DNA of 37,664 nucleotides from Clostridiales bacterium. GTDB taxonomy: Bacteria > Bacillota > Clostridia > TANB77 > SIG350. Location: NCBI GenBank assembly GCA_015056545.1, contig SVGE01000009.1, positions 1 to 37,664 of the forward strand, in the 5' to 3' direction. The notes beneath the pieces were generated by a model. It saw only the letters and a program-made list of their open reading frames with translations, was not told the DNA's origin and did no database searches. Positions within the stretch are counted from its first letter, which is position 1; every line of letters starts with the position of its first letter. The position numbers and the translations under genes are program-made. Shown piece by piece: positions 23,406 through 31,226 of this stretch.

Positions 23406-24779
23406 ATGGAAAAGATTAGTAATTACCCATTATTTAATAATTTAAGAAACGAATATACTAAATTTATATACAAACAATATAATATAATTGAAGAAAAAGA
23501 TAGAGTAGTTTTAGAATATATATATAATTTAGATGAAAAAATTGAATTTAAAAATGTTATAACAATATGGAAAAAAGAATTTAAATATATATTAGATTTT
23601 AATGATGAATTGATTAAATCAATAGTATTTAATATAGGTATAGCAGAAGCTATAAGTTACTATAAAACTACATGTTCAAAAATATTTGAAATTAAGTGTG
23701 GTTACTTAGATGATTATCAAAAAAAATGGTGGGAAAAATTAATATATAATGGATTAGGTGAACTAAGATATTTAAATAGTTTTGAGCAAGTGCCAATAGA
23801 TGAGTTCATAACAATAATTTCAGAAAATACAAAAGAAATAGAGATAGATAAATCAAAATATGAGAATATACAATTTAATGGTAATTTAATTCCAGTAGGT
23901 GGAGGAAAAGATAGTATTGTAACTATCGAACTATTAAAGGACTATGACAATAATCCATTTGAATTTTATCATAAACGCAAAGCTTCATATGATACTTGCA
24001 AAGTTGCTGGTTTTAAAAATAAAGATATTTTTGAAGTAGACAGAAAGTTAGATGATAAATTGTTTGAACTTAACAAACAAGGATATATTAATGGGCATAT
24101 TCCAATATCTTCTGTTATGAGTTTTGTATCATATTTGTCAGCTTTACTTATTGGAAAAAAATATATAGTTTTATCTAATGAATCAAGTAGTAATGAGGGG
24201 AATATAGAAGGGACAAATATTAATCATCAATATTCAAAAAGTTATGAATATGAGAAAGATTTTAATGAATATGTAGAAAAATATTTTATAAATAAAGTTA
24301 AATATTTTAGTTTATTAAGACCAATTAGTGAATATCAAATTACAAAACAATTAACTAAATATGAGAAATATTTAAATATTTTTAGAAGTTGTAATGCTGG
24401 TATAAAAGAAAATATGTGGTGTACTAATTGTCCTAAGTGCGTTTTTGTATACATATTATTATTACCATTTTTAGGTGTAGAAAAAAATAGAGAAGTATTT
24501 GGAAAAGATATTTTAGATGATGAAAATATAGAAATACATTTTAGAAAACTTATTGGTTTAGAATATGAAAAACCATTTGAATGTGTTGGTACAAAAGAGG
24601 AAATTATTTTTGCTTTAAAAGAGTATATAAATAAAAATGAAAAATTACCTATATTAGTTGAAAAATATAAAGAATATATACAAAATTATATAATAGATAT
24701 AGACTATAATACTTTATATAATGCAGAAAATTTTATTCCAGATGAATATTTAGAAATATTAAAAAAAGAAATATATTAA
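23406..24779 (+). CDS. murL: UDP-MurNAc-L-Ala-L-Glu epimerase (MurL-like)
   Basis: MurL epimerises the L-Glu of UDP-MurNAc-L-Ala-L-Glu to D-Glu, an alternative to glutamate racemase for making peptidoglycan. The 457-residue protein has an ATP-binding PP-loop IPVGGGKDS (residues 162-170), the motif SNESSSNEGN (257-266), NHQYSKSYEYEKDFNEYV, LRPISEYQITKQL, RSC (Cys329) and WCTNCPKCVFVY with Cys339, 342 and 345, which I recognise from the MurL family. RBS GAGGAGA. It follows sigF by 91 nt. The partner MurD2, which ligates L-Glu, is not in the window. The call is by remembered motifs, not by alignment. Confidence 0.7.
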   Translation: MEKISNYPLFNNLRNEYTKFIYKQYNIIEEKDRVVLEYIYNLDEKIEFKNVITIWKKEFKYILDFNDELIKSIVFNIGIAEAISYYKTTCSKIFEIKCGYLDDYQKKWWEKLIYNGLGELRYLNSFEQVPIDEFITIISENTKEIEIDKSKYENIQFNGNLIPVGGGKDSIVTIELLKDYDNNPFEFYHKRKASYDTCKVAGFKNKDIFEVDRKLDDKLFELNKQGYINGHIPISSVMSFVSYLSALLIGKKYIVLSNESSSNEGNIEGTNINHQYSKSYEYEKDFNEYVEKYFINKVKYFSLLRPISEYQITKQLTKYEKYLNIFRSCNAGIKENMWCTNCPKCVFVYILLLPFLGVEKNREVFGKDILDDENIEIHFRKLIGLEYEKPFECVGTKEEIIFALKEYINKNEKLPILVEKYKEYIQNYIIDIDYNTLYNAENFIPDEYLEILKKEIY

Positions 24780-24780
24780 A

Positions 24781-24907
24781 AATGCACAATTATTGTGAAA
24801 ATTGAACAAAATTTTACTTGAAATGCACAATATTTCACAAAAACTGACAAAAATTATAGAATTTAATATAAAAATGCACAGAATTTTGAAAAAACTGTGC
24901 ATTTTTA
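24781..24907 (+). terminator. Terminator after murL, with three AATGCACA repeats
   Basis: AAAATGCACAG (24871-24881) pairs with CTGTGCATTTT (24895-24905), T-rich tail. The arm sequence AATGCACAAT also occurs at 24781-24790 and 24822-24831, so earlier copies could compete for pairing with the right arm. Confidence 0.8.
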
Positions 24908-24956
24908 TATTTAGAATAGAAAATACAAAGATATATATGCAAATTTAAAAAACATG

Positions 24957-24986
24957 TTGACAGTTATATATAAAAAATCATATAAT
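24957..24986 (+). promoter_or_regulatory. Promoter of the M-box/mgtE transcript
   Basis: Perfect TTGACA (24957-24962), 18-nt spacer, perfect TATAAT (24981-24986). Confidence 0.8.
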
Positions 24987-25011
24987 ATATACATAAGAGA
25001 AAATTTAATAA

Positions 25012-25155
25012 TTCGGTAGGTGAGGCTACTACAGGGATACGGGTTGCTACCGCGAAATAGTGGAGACACTATTAGTTGGTTAGCAGGATATGTCGAATTA
25101 AGGCATATTCTAATGCAACTTCATTGCCCTGCAAAGCTAAAACTTGAACGATGAA
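25012..25155 (+). ncRNA. M-box (ykoK) magnesium riboswitch
   Basis: The stretch GGTAGGTGAGGCTACTACAG (25016-25035), then GGGTTGCTACCGCGAAATAG, GTTAGCAGGAT, TAATGCAACTTC and TTGCCCTGC has the conserved blocks of the M-box. This RNA binds Mg2+ and turns off Mg2+ transporter genes when Mg2+ is high. It is followed by an intrinsic terminator and then mgtE, the expected layout. Confidence 0.92.
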
Positions 25156-25181
25156 TATAATTATAATATAAATGAAAGTAT

Positions 25182-25220
25182 AAGTATCATTGTTTAAGTT
25201 AATGATACTTTTTATTTTTT
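25182..25220 (+). terminator. Expression-platform terminator of the M-box
   Basis: AAGTATCATT (25182-25191) pairs with AATGATACTT (25201-25210), then TTTATTTTTT. It ends 2 nt before the mgtE RBS AGGAGGGG. In low Mg2+ an alternative fold should prevent it. Confidence 0.88.
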
Positions 25221-25234
25221 AGGAGGGGATAAAT

Positions 25235-26566
25235 ATGAAAGAAAAAATATTAGAATTATTGGAAAACAAAAAATTTAATGAGTTAAAACAAATACTAGTA
25301 GAAGAAAATATACAAGATATTGCTATACTTTTTGAAGAATTAAATAAAGAACAAATAATACTTGTATATAGATTAATTCCAAAAGATATGGCAGCAGAAG
25401 TATTTACATATTTGGAACCTGAATATCAAGAAAAATTAATAAACATGCTTTCTGATGAAGAAATTAAAAATGTAGTAAATAATATATATATAGATGATAT
25501 GGTTGATTTAATTGAAGAAATGCCATCAAATGTAGTAAAAAGAGTATTAAAAAATGTAAAACAAGAACAAAGAAAAATTATAAATGAATTTTTAAATTAT
25601 CCATCAGATAGTGCTGGTAGTATGATGACAATTGAATTTGTTGATTTAAAGGAAAACATGACAGTAGAGCAAGCTTTTCAAAAAATAAAGAAAATTGGAC
25701 TTAATAAAGAAACAATATATACATGCTATGTTTTAGATATGAGTAGAAAACTTATAGGGTTAGTTTCTGTAAGAGACTTGTTATTAGCTGAAAAAGATGA
25801 CAGTATTAAAGAAATAATGGAAACAAATATAATAACTGTTAATACTTTAGATGATAAAGAAGAAGTTGTTAAAAAGTTTGAGAAATATGACTTTATTGCA
25901 CTTCCAGTTGTAGATAAAGAAGAAAGATTAGTTGGTATAATTACAATAGATGATGCTATTGATGTATTGCAAGAAGAAACAACAGAAGATTTTGAGAAAA
26001 TGGCAGCTATGATACCATCAGAAGAAACATATTTTAGAACAGGAGCTTTTACACATGCTAAAAATAGAATTATATGGCTTTTAGTTTTAATGTTATCTGC
26101 AGCAATTACAGGGGAGATAATAACATATTATGAATCTGCTTTTGCAACACTTCCATTATTAGTTGCATTTATTCCAATGATAATGGGAACAGGTGGTAAT
26201 TGTGGTTCACAAGCTTCAACTCTTATTATTCGTGGTTTAGCAATGGATGAAATTAGATTAAAAGATTTTTGGAGAGCTTTGTTTAAAGAATTAAAAGTTT
26301 CAATAATTGTTGGTTTAGTACTATTTTTAATAAATGGTATACGAATAGTAGTTCAATATAATGACTTTAAACTTGCAATAGTAACAGGGTTAGCACTTAT
26401 TGCAACAGTTATATTAGCAAAATTATTAGGATGTATTCTCCCAATGGTTGCTAAAAAAATAAAACTTGATCCAGCTATTATGGCTGCACCACTTATTACA
26501 ACAATAGTTGATACATGTTCAGTTTTAGTTTATTTTAGTATAGCTGTTGTTATTATGGGAATATAA
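25235..26566 (+). CDS. mgtE: Magnesium transporter MgtE
   Basis: A Mg2+ channel/transporter. It has the N-terminal superhelical domain (residues 1-130, with VYRLIPKDMAAEVFTYL), two CBS domains (about 135-255), a plug helix, and five membrane helices (about 280-443) with TGGNCGSQASTLIIRGLAM and PMVAKKIKLDPAIMAAPLIT, hallmarks of the pore. Length 443 residues. Controlled by the M-box riboswitch upstream. Confidence 0.96.
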   Translation: MKEKILELLENKKFNELKQILVEENIQDIAILFEELNKEQIILVYRLIPKDMAAEVFTYLEPEYQEKLINMLSDEEIKNVVNNIYIDDMVDLIEEMPSNVVKRVLKNVKQEQRKIINEFLNYPSDSAGSMMTIEFVDLKENMTVEQAFQKIKKIGLNKETIYTCYVLDMSRKLIGLVSVRDLLLAEKDDSIKEIMETNIITVNTLDDKEEVVKKFEKYDFIALPVVDKEERLVGIITIDDAIDVLQEETTEDFEKMAAMIPSEETYFRTGAFTHAKNRIIWLLVLMLSAAITGEIITYYESAFATLPLLVAFIPMIMGTGGNCGSQASTLIIRGLAMDEIRLKDFWRALFKELKVSIIVGLVLFLINGIRIVVQYNDFKLAIVTGLALIATVILAKLLGCILPMVAKKIKLDPAIMAAPLITTIVDTCSVLVYFSIAVVIMGI

Positions 26567-26580
26567 AAATATATAAAAGA

Positions 26581-26615
26581 AAATCTTATAGAACAAAGTC
26601 TATAAGATTTTTACT
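26581..26615. terminator. Bidirectional terminator between mgtE and murC
   Basis: AAATCTTATAGA (26581-26592) pairs with TCTATAAGATTT (26599-26610), with T tail on the plus strand and T-rich sequence on the minus strand. The two genes converge here. Confidence 0.85.
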
Positions 26616-26619
26616 TTAT

Positions 26620-28017
26620 TTATTTTACGATATATTGGCTTAATTTAGTAATAGTTCCAGCACCAATTGTTAAGATTATATCAGCCTTATTTGTATTAGT
26701 ATTTAAATATTTTGCAATATCTTCAAAAGAAGAAATATATATTGATTTATTAGGTGTTTTCTCGTTAATTAGATCTACTAATATTTGAGATTTTACTGTT
26801 CCATCGTCTATTTCTCTAGCAGCATATATATCTGTTACAATAACAATATCTGCATTATCAAAACAAGTAGAAAAATCATTTAATAAATTTTTAAGTCTTG
26901 AATAAGTATGTGGTTGGAAAATTGCATATACTTTGCCATTTTCTTTTTTCTTAACAGAATTAAGCAAAGCTTTTACTTCTGTTGGGTGATGTGCATAATC
27001 ATCAATTACAGTAGCTTCAGTTATAGTTCTTCCTTTAAATTCAAATCTTCTTTTAGTTCCAGTAAATTTAGCTAAACCAGTTTTAATTGTTTCAAAATCA
27101 ATATTATGAGCTATACATGTTCCAATTGCACTACAAGCATTAGAAATGTTATGAATACCTGGAACATTTAATTTGATATCTTTAATAATATTATTTTTAT
27201 ATTTAACATCAAATATACCAAATCCATTATCATCATATCTAATATTATATCCATAAATATCTGCATTTTCATCTTTTAAACTATATGTGTAAATATTAAT
27301 ATCTTTTCTCATGTTTTTTAATATATCTACACATTCAACATTATCTATATTTATTATTAAGTTACCCTTAGTAGGCAATATATTAGTAAACTTTATAAAA
27401 GATTGTTTTATTTGGTCAATTCCACTAAAATAGTCTAAGTGTTCTTCTTCAATATTTAATATTATTTCTGTTTGAGGATAAAAACTTAAAAAACTATCTA
27501 CATATTCACAAGCTTCAATAATAAAATAATCAGATGTTCCAACTTTATAATTTCCATCTATTTGAGATAGAACTGAACCTATTTGAATAGAAGGATCTAA
27601 CATCGCTTCAATAAAACATAAAGATATCATACCAGTTGTTGTTGTTTTACCATGTGTACCAGATATAGCTATTGTTTTAGAATATAATTTGGTTAATTCA
27701 CCTAAAAATTCAGCTCTTTCCATTATTTTAATACCTAATTCTTTTGCTTTTAAAAGTTCAGGATTATCTTTAGAAATAGCAGCTGTATATACAACTAAAT
27801 CAGGTGAAACAATATTATTTGCATCATGACCAATATATATTTTGGCTCCTTGTTTTTCAAGTTTTTCTGTCATTTCAGATTTAACTCCGTCTGAGCCACT
27901 TATTTCATAACCCCAACTTAAAAGTATAGAGGCAATCCCACTCATACTAACTCCGCCTATACCTATCATATGTATTTTTTTGTAATTAATATTTTCTTTC
28001 AAATTATCACTTCCCAT
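26620..28017 (-). CDS. murC: UDP-N-acetylmuramate-L-alanine ligase MurC
   Basis: MurC adds L-alanine to UDP-MurNAc in peptidoglycan synthesis. It has the UDP-binding IHMIGIGGVSMSGIASILL (residues 15-33), ATP-binding GTHGKTTTTG (120-129), EACEYVDSFL, and DDYAHHPTEV with the conserved His pair. 465 residues. The ATG at 28017 has no good RBS; a TTG at 28002 preceded by GGAAGTGAT may be the true start and would shorten the protein by 5 residues. It stands apart from other mur genes. Confidence 0.95.
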   Translation of the reverse strand: MGSDNLKENINYKKIHMIGIGGVSMSGIASILLSWGYEISGSDGVKSEMTEKLEKQGAKIYIGHDANNIVSPDLVVYTAAISKDNPELLKAKELGIKIMERAEFLGELTKLYSKTIAISGTHGKTTTTGMISLCFIEAMLDPSIQIGSVLSQIDGNYKVGTSDYFIIEACEYVDSFLSFYPQTEIILNIEEEHLDYFSGIDQIKQSFIKFTNILPTKGNLIINIDNVECVDILKNMRKDINIYTYSLKDENADIYGYNIRYDDNGFGIFDVKYKNNIIKDIKLNVPGIHNISNACSAIGTCIAHNIDFETIKTGLAKFTGTKRRFEFKGRTITEATVIDDYAHHPTEVKALLNSVKKKENGKVYAIFQPHTYSRLKNLLNDFSTCFDNADIVIVTDIYAAREIDDGTVKSQILVDLINEKTPNKSIYISSFEDIAKYLNTNTNKADIILTIGAGTITKLSQYIVK

Positions 28018-28102
28018 ATTTTAATATATGCATATTATATATTTTTAATATGAATTTATCAATAGAAGTGTAAAAAGAAGTATAAAAAACAATAAAAAAC
28101 TA

Positions 28103-28131
28103 TTGAAAAGTTAAAATACCTATGATATATT
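28103..28131 (+). promoter_or_regulatory. Promoter of prepilin-like cassette 2
   Basis: TTGAAA (28103-28108), 17 nt, TATATT (28126-28131) with TGA directly before, an extended -10. Cassette 3 has TTGAAA, 17 nt, TACTAT at the matching place. Confidence 0.65.
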
Positions 28132-28156
28132 ACAAAATGAAAGCAGGTGAAAGAAA

Positions 28157-28228
28157 ATGTCAAATAAAACCAGTACAAAGTGCCATAAAGTGCTAAATAC
28201 TAGGGGGGGGGGGATGTTTATAGTATAA
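28157..28228 (+). CDS. Leader ORF of cassette 2, interrupted at a poly-G tract
   Basis: ATG 28157 with RBS AGGTGA (28145-28150) opens MSNKTSTKCHKVLNTR, then Gly codons from the G tract. With the 11 G present it ends GGGMFIV at TAA 28226-28228. With 9 or 12 G it would continue DVYSIKTSLIDMQ, then KNIENLRIYYEKT to TAG 28291-28293, a peptide of 44-45 residues. The conserved start, RBS and stop in cassette 3 support translation. The peptide sequence itself resembles nothing I know, so it is probably regulatory. Confidence 0.6.
   Translation: MSNKTSTKCHKVLNTRGGGMFIV
28203..28213 (+). repeat. Poly-G tract, 11 residues
   Basis: Eleven G in a genome region of very low GC, flanked by AATACTA and ATGTTTATAG. 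Cassette 3 has ten G at the same place. Homopolymers of this length slip readily during replication. Read number may also be misjudged in assembly. Confidence 0.9.
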
Positions 28229-28260
28229 AAACATCTTTAATTGACATGCAAAAAAATATA

Positions 28261-28314
28261 GAGAACTTAAGAATATATTACGAGAAAACGTAGTATAGTC
28301 TTAGGTTCTTTTTT
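28261..28314 (+). terminator. Hairpin A of cassette 2, terminator-like
   Basis: GAACTTAAGA (28263-28272) pairs with TCTTAGGTTC (28299-28308); inner stem TATTACG/CGTAGTA (28276-28282, 28289-28295). Six T follow (28309-28314), so it has the form of an intrinsic terminator. The stop codon of the long leader frame (28291) lies just 3' of the loop. Confidence 0.6.
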
Positions 28315-28485
28315 GCGCCAAATTAAAAAACATATATTTTGGCAATAATAAGATAAAGGACCAAGGAAGGAGGTAATAAAAAGGAAAATAAAAAACTACA
28401 ACAAAACAGTTAAAGTAAAACTGAAAGTGTTATACAATGAAATTGTATAATAACAAAAGATTAGATTTTAAGGAGGAAAAAGAAT

Positions 28486-29709
28486 ATGAAAAATTTAAAG
28501 AATAGTAGAACATCAGGTATAAGCTTAGTTGCACTAATCGTAACAATAATTGTATTAATAATATTAACTGCTGCAGTTATTGTAACTTTTATGGAAGGTG
28601 GAATAATAGATAGAGCAAAAGAAAGTGTATTTAAAAGTGATATACGAACATATCAAGAAATATTGACAGTAAAAAGAGCTGAGGAACAAATTAAACTAGC
28701 AACAGGAAAAGGAGAAGAAGAATTAAAATTAATAGACAAAACAATAAGTGGAGAAGGAATAAAAGATATAATACCAGAATTTAAAGTAGAAGAATATGGA
28801 GCAATAGTACAAATAGTAGATGGAGTATTAGTATTAGGAGAAGGATATGAAAGTGCAACAGACCTTCAAAAAGAATGGTTAGAAGATTTAGGAATTAGTG
28901 CGGGAGAAGAAAATAATGAAGGAATATCATTAGTTAGTGTTGCAAAAGTAGGAAATTATGTAGATTATAATATAGTGGGTGAAACAGATACAATAGTAGA
29001 AGAAGATAGAGGATGGATATATAAATATACTAATGGTATAGTGAGTTATGAAATAGGATATCAAGATATAATGTGGAGAGTATTAAAAAATGATGGAAAT
29101 ACAGTAACATTAGTAAGTGCAGAGCCAGTAGAACTTATAAATCTATCTGGAGAAAATGGATTTATAAAAGGGCCAGATAGATTAGATGAAATATGTTTTA
29201 AAGTATATGGTGGGAGAAACTTAAAAATAGAAGATGTAAATGAAGTACTAGGAGTGGAACCGGTTCCAACTTATATTAATTCTGAAGTGATAGAAGTAAC
29301 AAAAAAATTCGGAACAACTTTAGGAGATGTAATAGCAGAGGAAGAATATGATGTAAGTAGTTGGATTAGTAAACCAGAAAATTATGAGGAACTAGAGTTA
29401 GTATATTTTTATAATCAATCAAGTTGTACAGAAGTAAGTTATGAAGTGCAAGATATGATATTTGGCAAGGGGAACTATTGGTTATCTTCAACTGCTGCTG
29501 GGGTATTTTTTGCCATGGGGCGTGCAGATTTTGATGTATTCTATGTAATGGACACAGCTGTTAGTTATGATGTATTATATTATTCGGATGGAAATGAGTC
29601 TGAAAATTATCATGGTTTGCGCCCAGTAGTTACTTTAAGCTCTAATATCAAAGTAGCAGAAGAAACAGGAGATGGAACTAGTGCAGAAAAACCATGGATA
29701 TTAAAATAA
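28486..29709 (+). CDS. Prepilin-like surface protein, cassette 2
   Basis: 407 residues. Basic leader (MKNLKNSRTSG), then ISLVALIVTIIVLIILTAAV and EGGIIDRAKESVFKSDIRTY, almost the same as copy 1 to about residue 95. Mature position 5 is Ala rather than Glu. The distal part differs from copy 1: IMWRVLKNDGNTVTLVSAEP, a central acidic region, GKGNYWLSSTAAG and YHGLRPVVTLSSNI, ending GDGTSAEKPWIL. The YWLxS...RPVV pattern is common in Clostridial surface proteins with a DUF6273-like or C-type-lectin-like fold. Probably processed by a prepilin peptidase and exposed on the surface. A-ending codons dominate (ATA, GCA, GAA). RBS AAGGAGGA is 9 nt from ATG. Confidence 0.85.
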   Translation: MKNLKNSRTSGISLVALIVTIIVLIILTAAVIVTFMEGGIIDRAKESVFKSDIRTYQEILTVKRAEEQIKLATGKGEEELKLIDKTISGEGIKDIIPEFKVEEYGAIVQIVDGVLVLGEGYESATDLQKEWLEDLGISAGEENNEGISLVSVAKVGNYVDYNIVGETDTIVEEDRGWIYKYTNGIVSYEIGYQDIMWRVLKNDGNTVTLVSAEPVELINLSGENGFIKGPDRLDEICFKVYGGRNLKIEDVNEVLGVEPVPTYINSEVIEVTKKFGTTLGDVIAEEEYDVSSWISKPENYEELELVYFYNQSSCTEVSYEVQDMIFGKGNYWLSSTAAGVFFAMGRADFDVFYVMDTAVSYDVLYYSDGNESENYHGLRPVVTLSSNIKVAEETGDGTSAEKPWILK

Positions 29710-30008
29710 GGAAAAAGTGAGTAGCACGTAAGACGTGGTAATGTTAAGAATAAGAAGAAAAATATAAAGTATAGCAAATATACATATTACGTAACGAAAT
29801 AAAATAAATGAAATATATAGATATTAAATGGAAATAACATTAGTAACGTAATGAAGGTAAAGCATAAACTATATCTTTTTATATATTTGTGGTTGGTAGT
29901 ATGATTAAAAAAAAGTTATTTGTTTTTTAGATTATATTTAACTTGAAAAATAGTAAACTAAGATAATATGTATATCAAAAATTTGTAAAATTTTTTTGTA
30001 AAATTAGA
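29710..30008 (+). other. Non-coding flank between cassette 2 and spoVG
   Basis: No ORF seen. It holds a small hairpin CACGT/ACGTG (about 29727-29739), two TAACG-containing blocks (TATTACGTAACG near 29786 and AGTAACGTAATG near 29840), and ATATCTTTTTATAT...TTGTGGTTGG, which resembles the terminator flank of cassette 1 (1236-1260). A clear terminator for cassette 2 was not found. Confidence 0.45.
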
Positions 30009-30035
30009 AGGGAAAAACAAAAAAATGACGAATAT
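30009..30035 (+). promoter_or_regulatory. Candidate SigH promoter of spoVG
   Basis: AGGGAAA (30009-30015), 14 nt, GAATAT (30030-30035). The B. subtilis spoVG SigH promoter has AGGATTT, 14 nt, GAATTG. A small hairpin TTAGC-GCAA-GCTAA (30042-30055) lies in the predicted 5' UTR. Confidence 0.6.
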
Positions 30036-30091
30036 ATAAATATTAGCGCAAGCTAAAAATTTTTACATATTATGAAAGGCGGTGCAGTTTA

Positions 30092-30376
30092 ATGCAAATT
30101 ACAGAAGTAAGATTAAGAAAAATGACTAAAGACAGTAGATTAAAAGCTATTGCAAGTATCACTTTTGATAACGAATTCGTTATTCATGACGTAAAAGTTA
30201 TCGAAAAAGAAAAAGAAGATGGAGTAGAATTATTTGTAGCTATGCCAAGCAAAAAAAATCCAGTAAGTGGAGAATTTAAAGATATAGCTCATCCAATTAA
30301 TGCTGATGCAAGAAAGAAAATTGTTGATGCAGTAATGGAAAAATATAATAATCCAGATGAAGAATCTGCTGAATAA
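30092..30376 (+). CDS. spoVG: Septation regulator SpoVG
   Basis: A small regulator of septation and stress, known to bind nucleic acid. The protein starts [20 protein letters not shown] and contains [16 protein letters not shown] and [20 protein letters not shown], diagnostic of SpoVG. 94 residues. RBS AAAGGCGGTG is close to consensus. Monocistronic, between a SigH-like promoter and a terminator. Confidence 0.97.
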   Translation: MQITEVRLRKMTKDSRLKAIASITFDNEFVIHDVKVIEKEKEDGVELFVAMPSKKNPVSGEFKDIAHPINADARKKIVDAVMEKYNNPDEESAE

Positions 30377-30395
30377 TTAAGTAGTATAAAACAAG

Positions 30396-30429
30396 TGGAG
30401 TGAGTAGTTATCTACTCATTCCATTTTTT
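30396..30429 (+). terminator. Terminator of spoVG
   Basis: TGGAGTGAGTAG (30396-30407) pairs with CTACTCATTCCA (30412-30423), with one G-U pair, loop TTAT, then TTTTTT. Confidence 0.9.
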
Positions 30430-30448
30430 GAATATAAAAGGAGTTTTT

Positions 30449-31225
30449 ATGAATAAGATACAATATTTTGATTCACATGCACATTATGATGACAAATGCT
30501 TTGAAAGTGATTTAGATGAAGTTTTAACTAATTGTTTTGAGTGTGGCGTTACTAAAATAGTTGATGTTGGATATAACAAGGAAACATCAATTAAAGCAAT
30601 TGAACTTGCAAATAAATATGATTTTGTTTATGCAACAGTAGGTCATCATCCAGAAGAAGTGTATAGTGACACAAATTTAGAATATATATATGAATTAGGA
30701 AAAAAAGAAAAAGTTGTTGCTTTAGGTGAAATTGGGTTAGATTATCATTGGGATAATGATAAAGTTTTGCAAAAAAAGTTTTTTATAGAGCAAATAGATA
30801 TTGCAAATGAACTTAATTTACCAATAATAATACATAATAGGGAAGCAGATATGGATATATTAAATATATTAAAAAATGAGAAAAAACCTAAAGTTGATGT
30901 TGTTTTTCATTGCTTTTCTTCAAGTGGAGAAATAGCAAAAGAAGTTCTAAAAAATGGATGGTATATTTCTTTATCTGGAACAGTTACATTTAAAAATGCA
31001 CGAAATTTACATCAAATTGCATATGATGTTCCATTAGATAGATTATTTATTGAAACAGATTGTCCATATTTAACACCAGAGCCATTTAGAGGAAAACGTA
31101 ATGACTCATCTAAAGTTATTTATGTATGTAATAAAATTGCTGAAATAAAAGGATTAGAGAATGAAATTGTAGCAAAACAAACTTATGAAAATGCTTGCAG
31201 ATTTTATAATATAAAGGAAGTGTAA
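30449..31225 (+). CDS. tatD: TatD family metal-dependent DNase
   Basis: A TIM-barrel hydrolase. Metal ligands are seen in DSHAHYDD (His10, His12), GEIGLDYHWD, IIHNREAD, VFHCFSSSGE and FIETDCPYLTPEPFRGKRN, the full TatD pattern. 258 residues. ATG 30449 follows AAAGGAG; the TTG 30428 falls in the previous terminator. It is directly followed by a GME-fold-like gene (1-nt gap). Confidence 0.95.
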   Translation: MNKIQYFDSHAHYDDKCFESDLDEVLTNCFECGVTKIVDVGYNKETSIKAIELANKYDFVYATVGHHPEEVYSDTNLEYIYELGKKEKVVALGEIGLDYHWDNDKVLQKKFFIEQIDIANELNLPIIIHNREADMDILNILKNEKKPKVDVVFHCFSSSGEIAKEVLKNGWYISLSGTVTFKNARNLHQIAYDVPLDRLFIETDCPYLTPEPFRGKRNDSSKVIYVCNKIAEIKGLENEIVAKQTYENACRFYNIKEV

Positions 31226-31226
31226 T

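Larger units (their letters stand above)
28095..28485 (+). repeat. Full leader of prepilin-like cassette 2
   Basis: About 390 nt shared with 37318-37664 and, in its 3' part, with 1-222. In order: promoter (28103-28131), leader ORF (from 28157), poly-G tract (28203-28213), hairpin GATGTTT/AAACATC (28213-28219, 28229-28235), hairpin A (28261-28314), hairpin B (GCCAAA 28317-28322, TTTGGC 28338-28343), an SD-like GGAAGGAGGT (28365-28374) with no ATG, hairpin C (TTATACAAT 28430-28438, ATTGTATAA 28442-28450) and the RBS AAGGAGGA before ATG 28486. Dispersed copies with this much conservation point to recent duplication or ongoing recombination. Confidence 0.8.

Noticed and set aside
25012-25155. T-box or other amino-acid leader
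   Set aside because: The conserved blocks match the M-box and the downstream gene is mgtE; there is no T-box TGGNACCGCG motif.
28203-28213. Poly-G tract as a pure assembly artefact
   Set aside because: Cassette 3 has a similar tract at the same site in a sequence that differs elsewhere, so the tract is real, although its exact length may be wrong.
28095-29709. Diversity-generating retroelement controlling the prepilin-like genes
   Set aside because: The C-terminal YWLxS...RPVV region recalls C-type-lectin-fold targets, but there is no reverse transcriptase, template repeat or accessory gene in the window.
29710-30008. Transposon end or attachment site near the TAACG-containing blocks
   Set aside because: The repeats are short and imperfect, with no transposase or integrase nearby and no target duplication that I can see.
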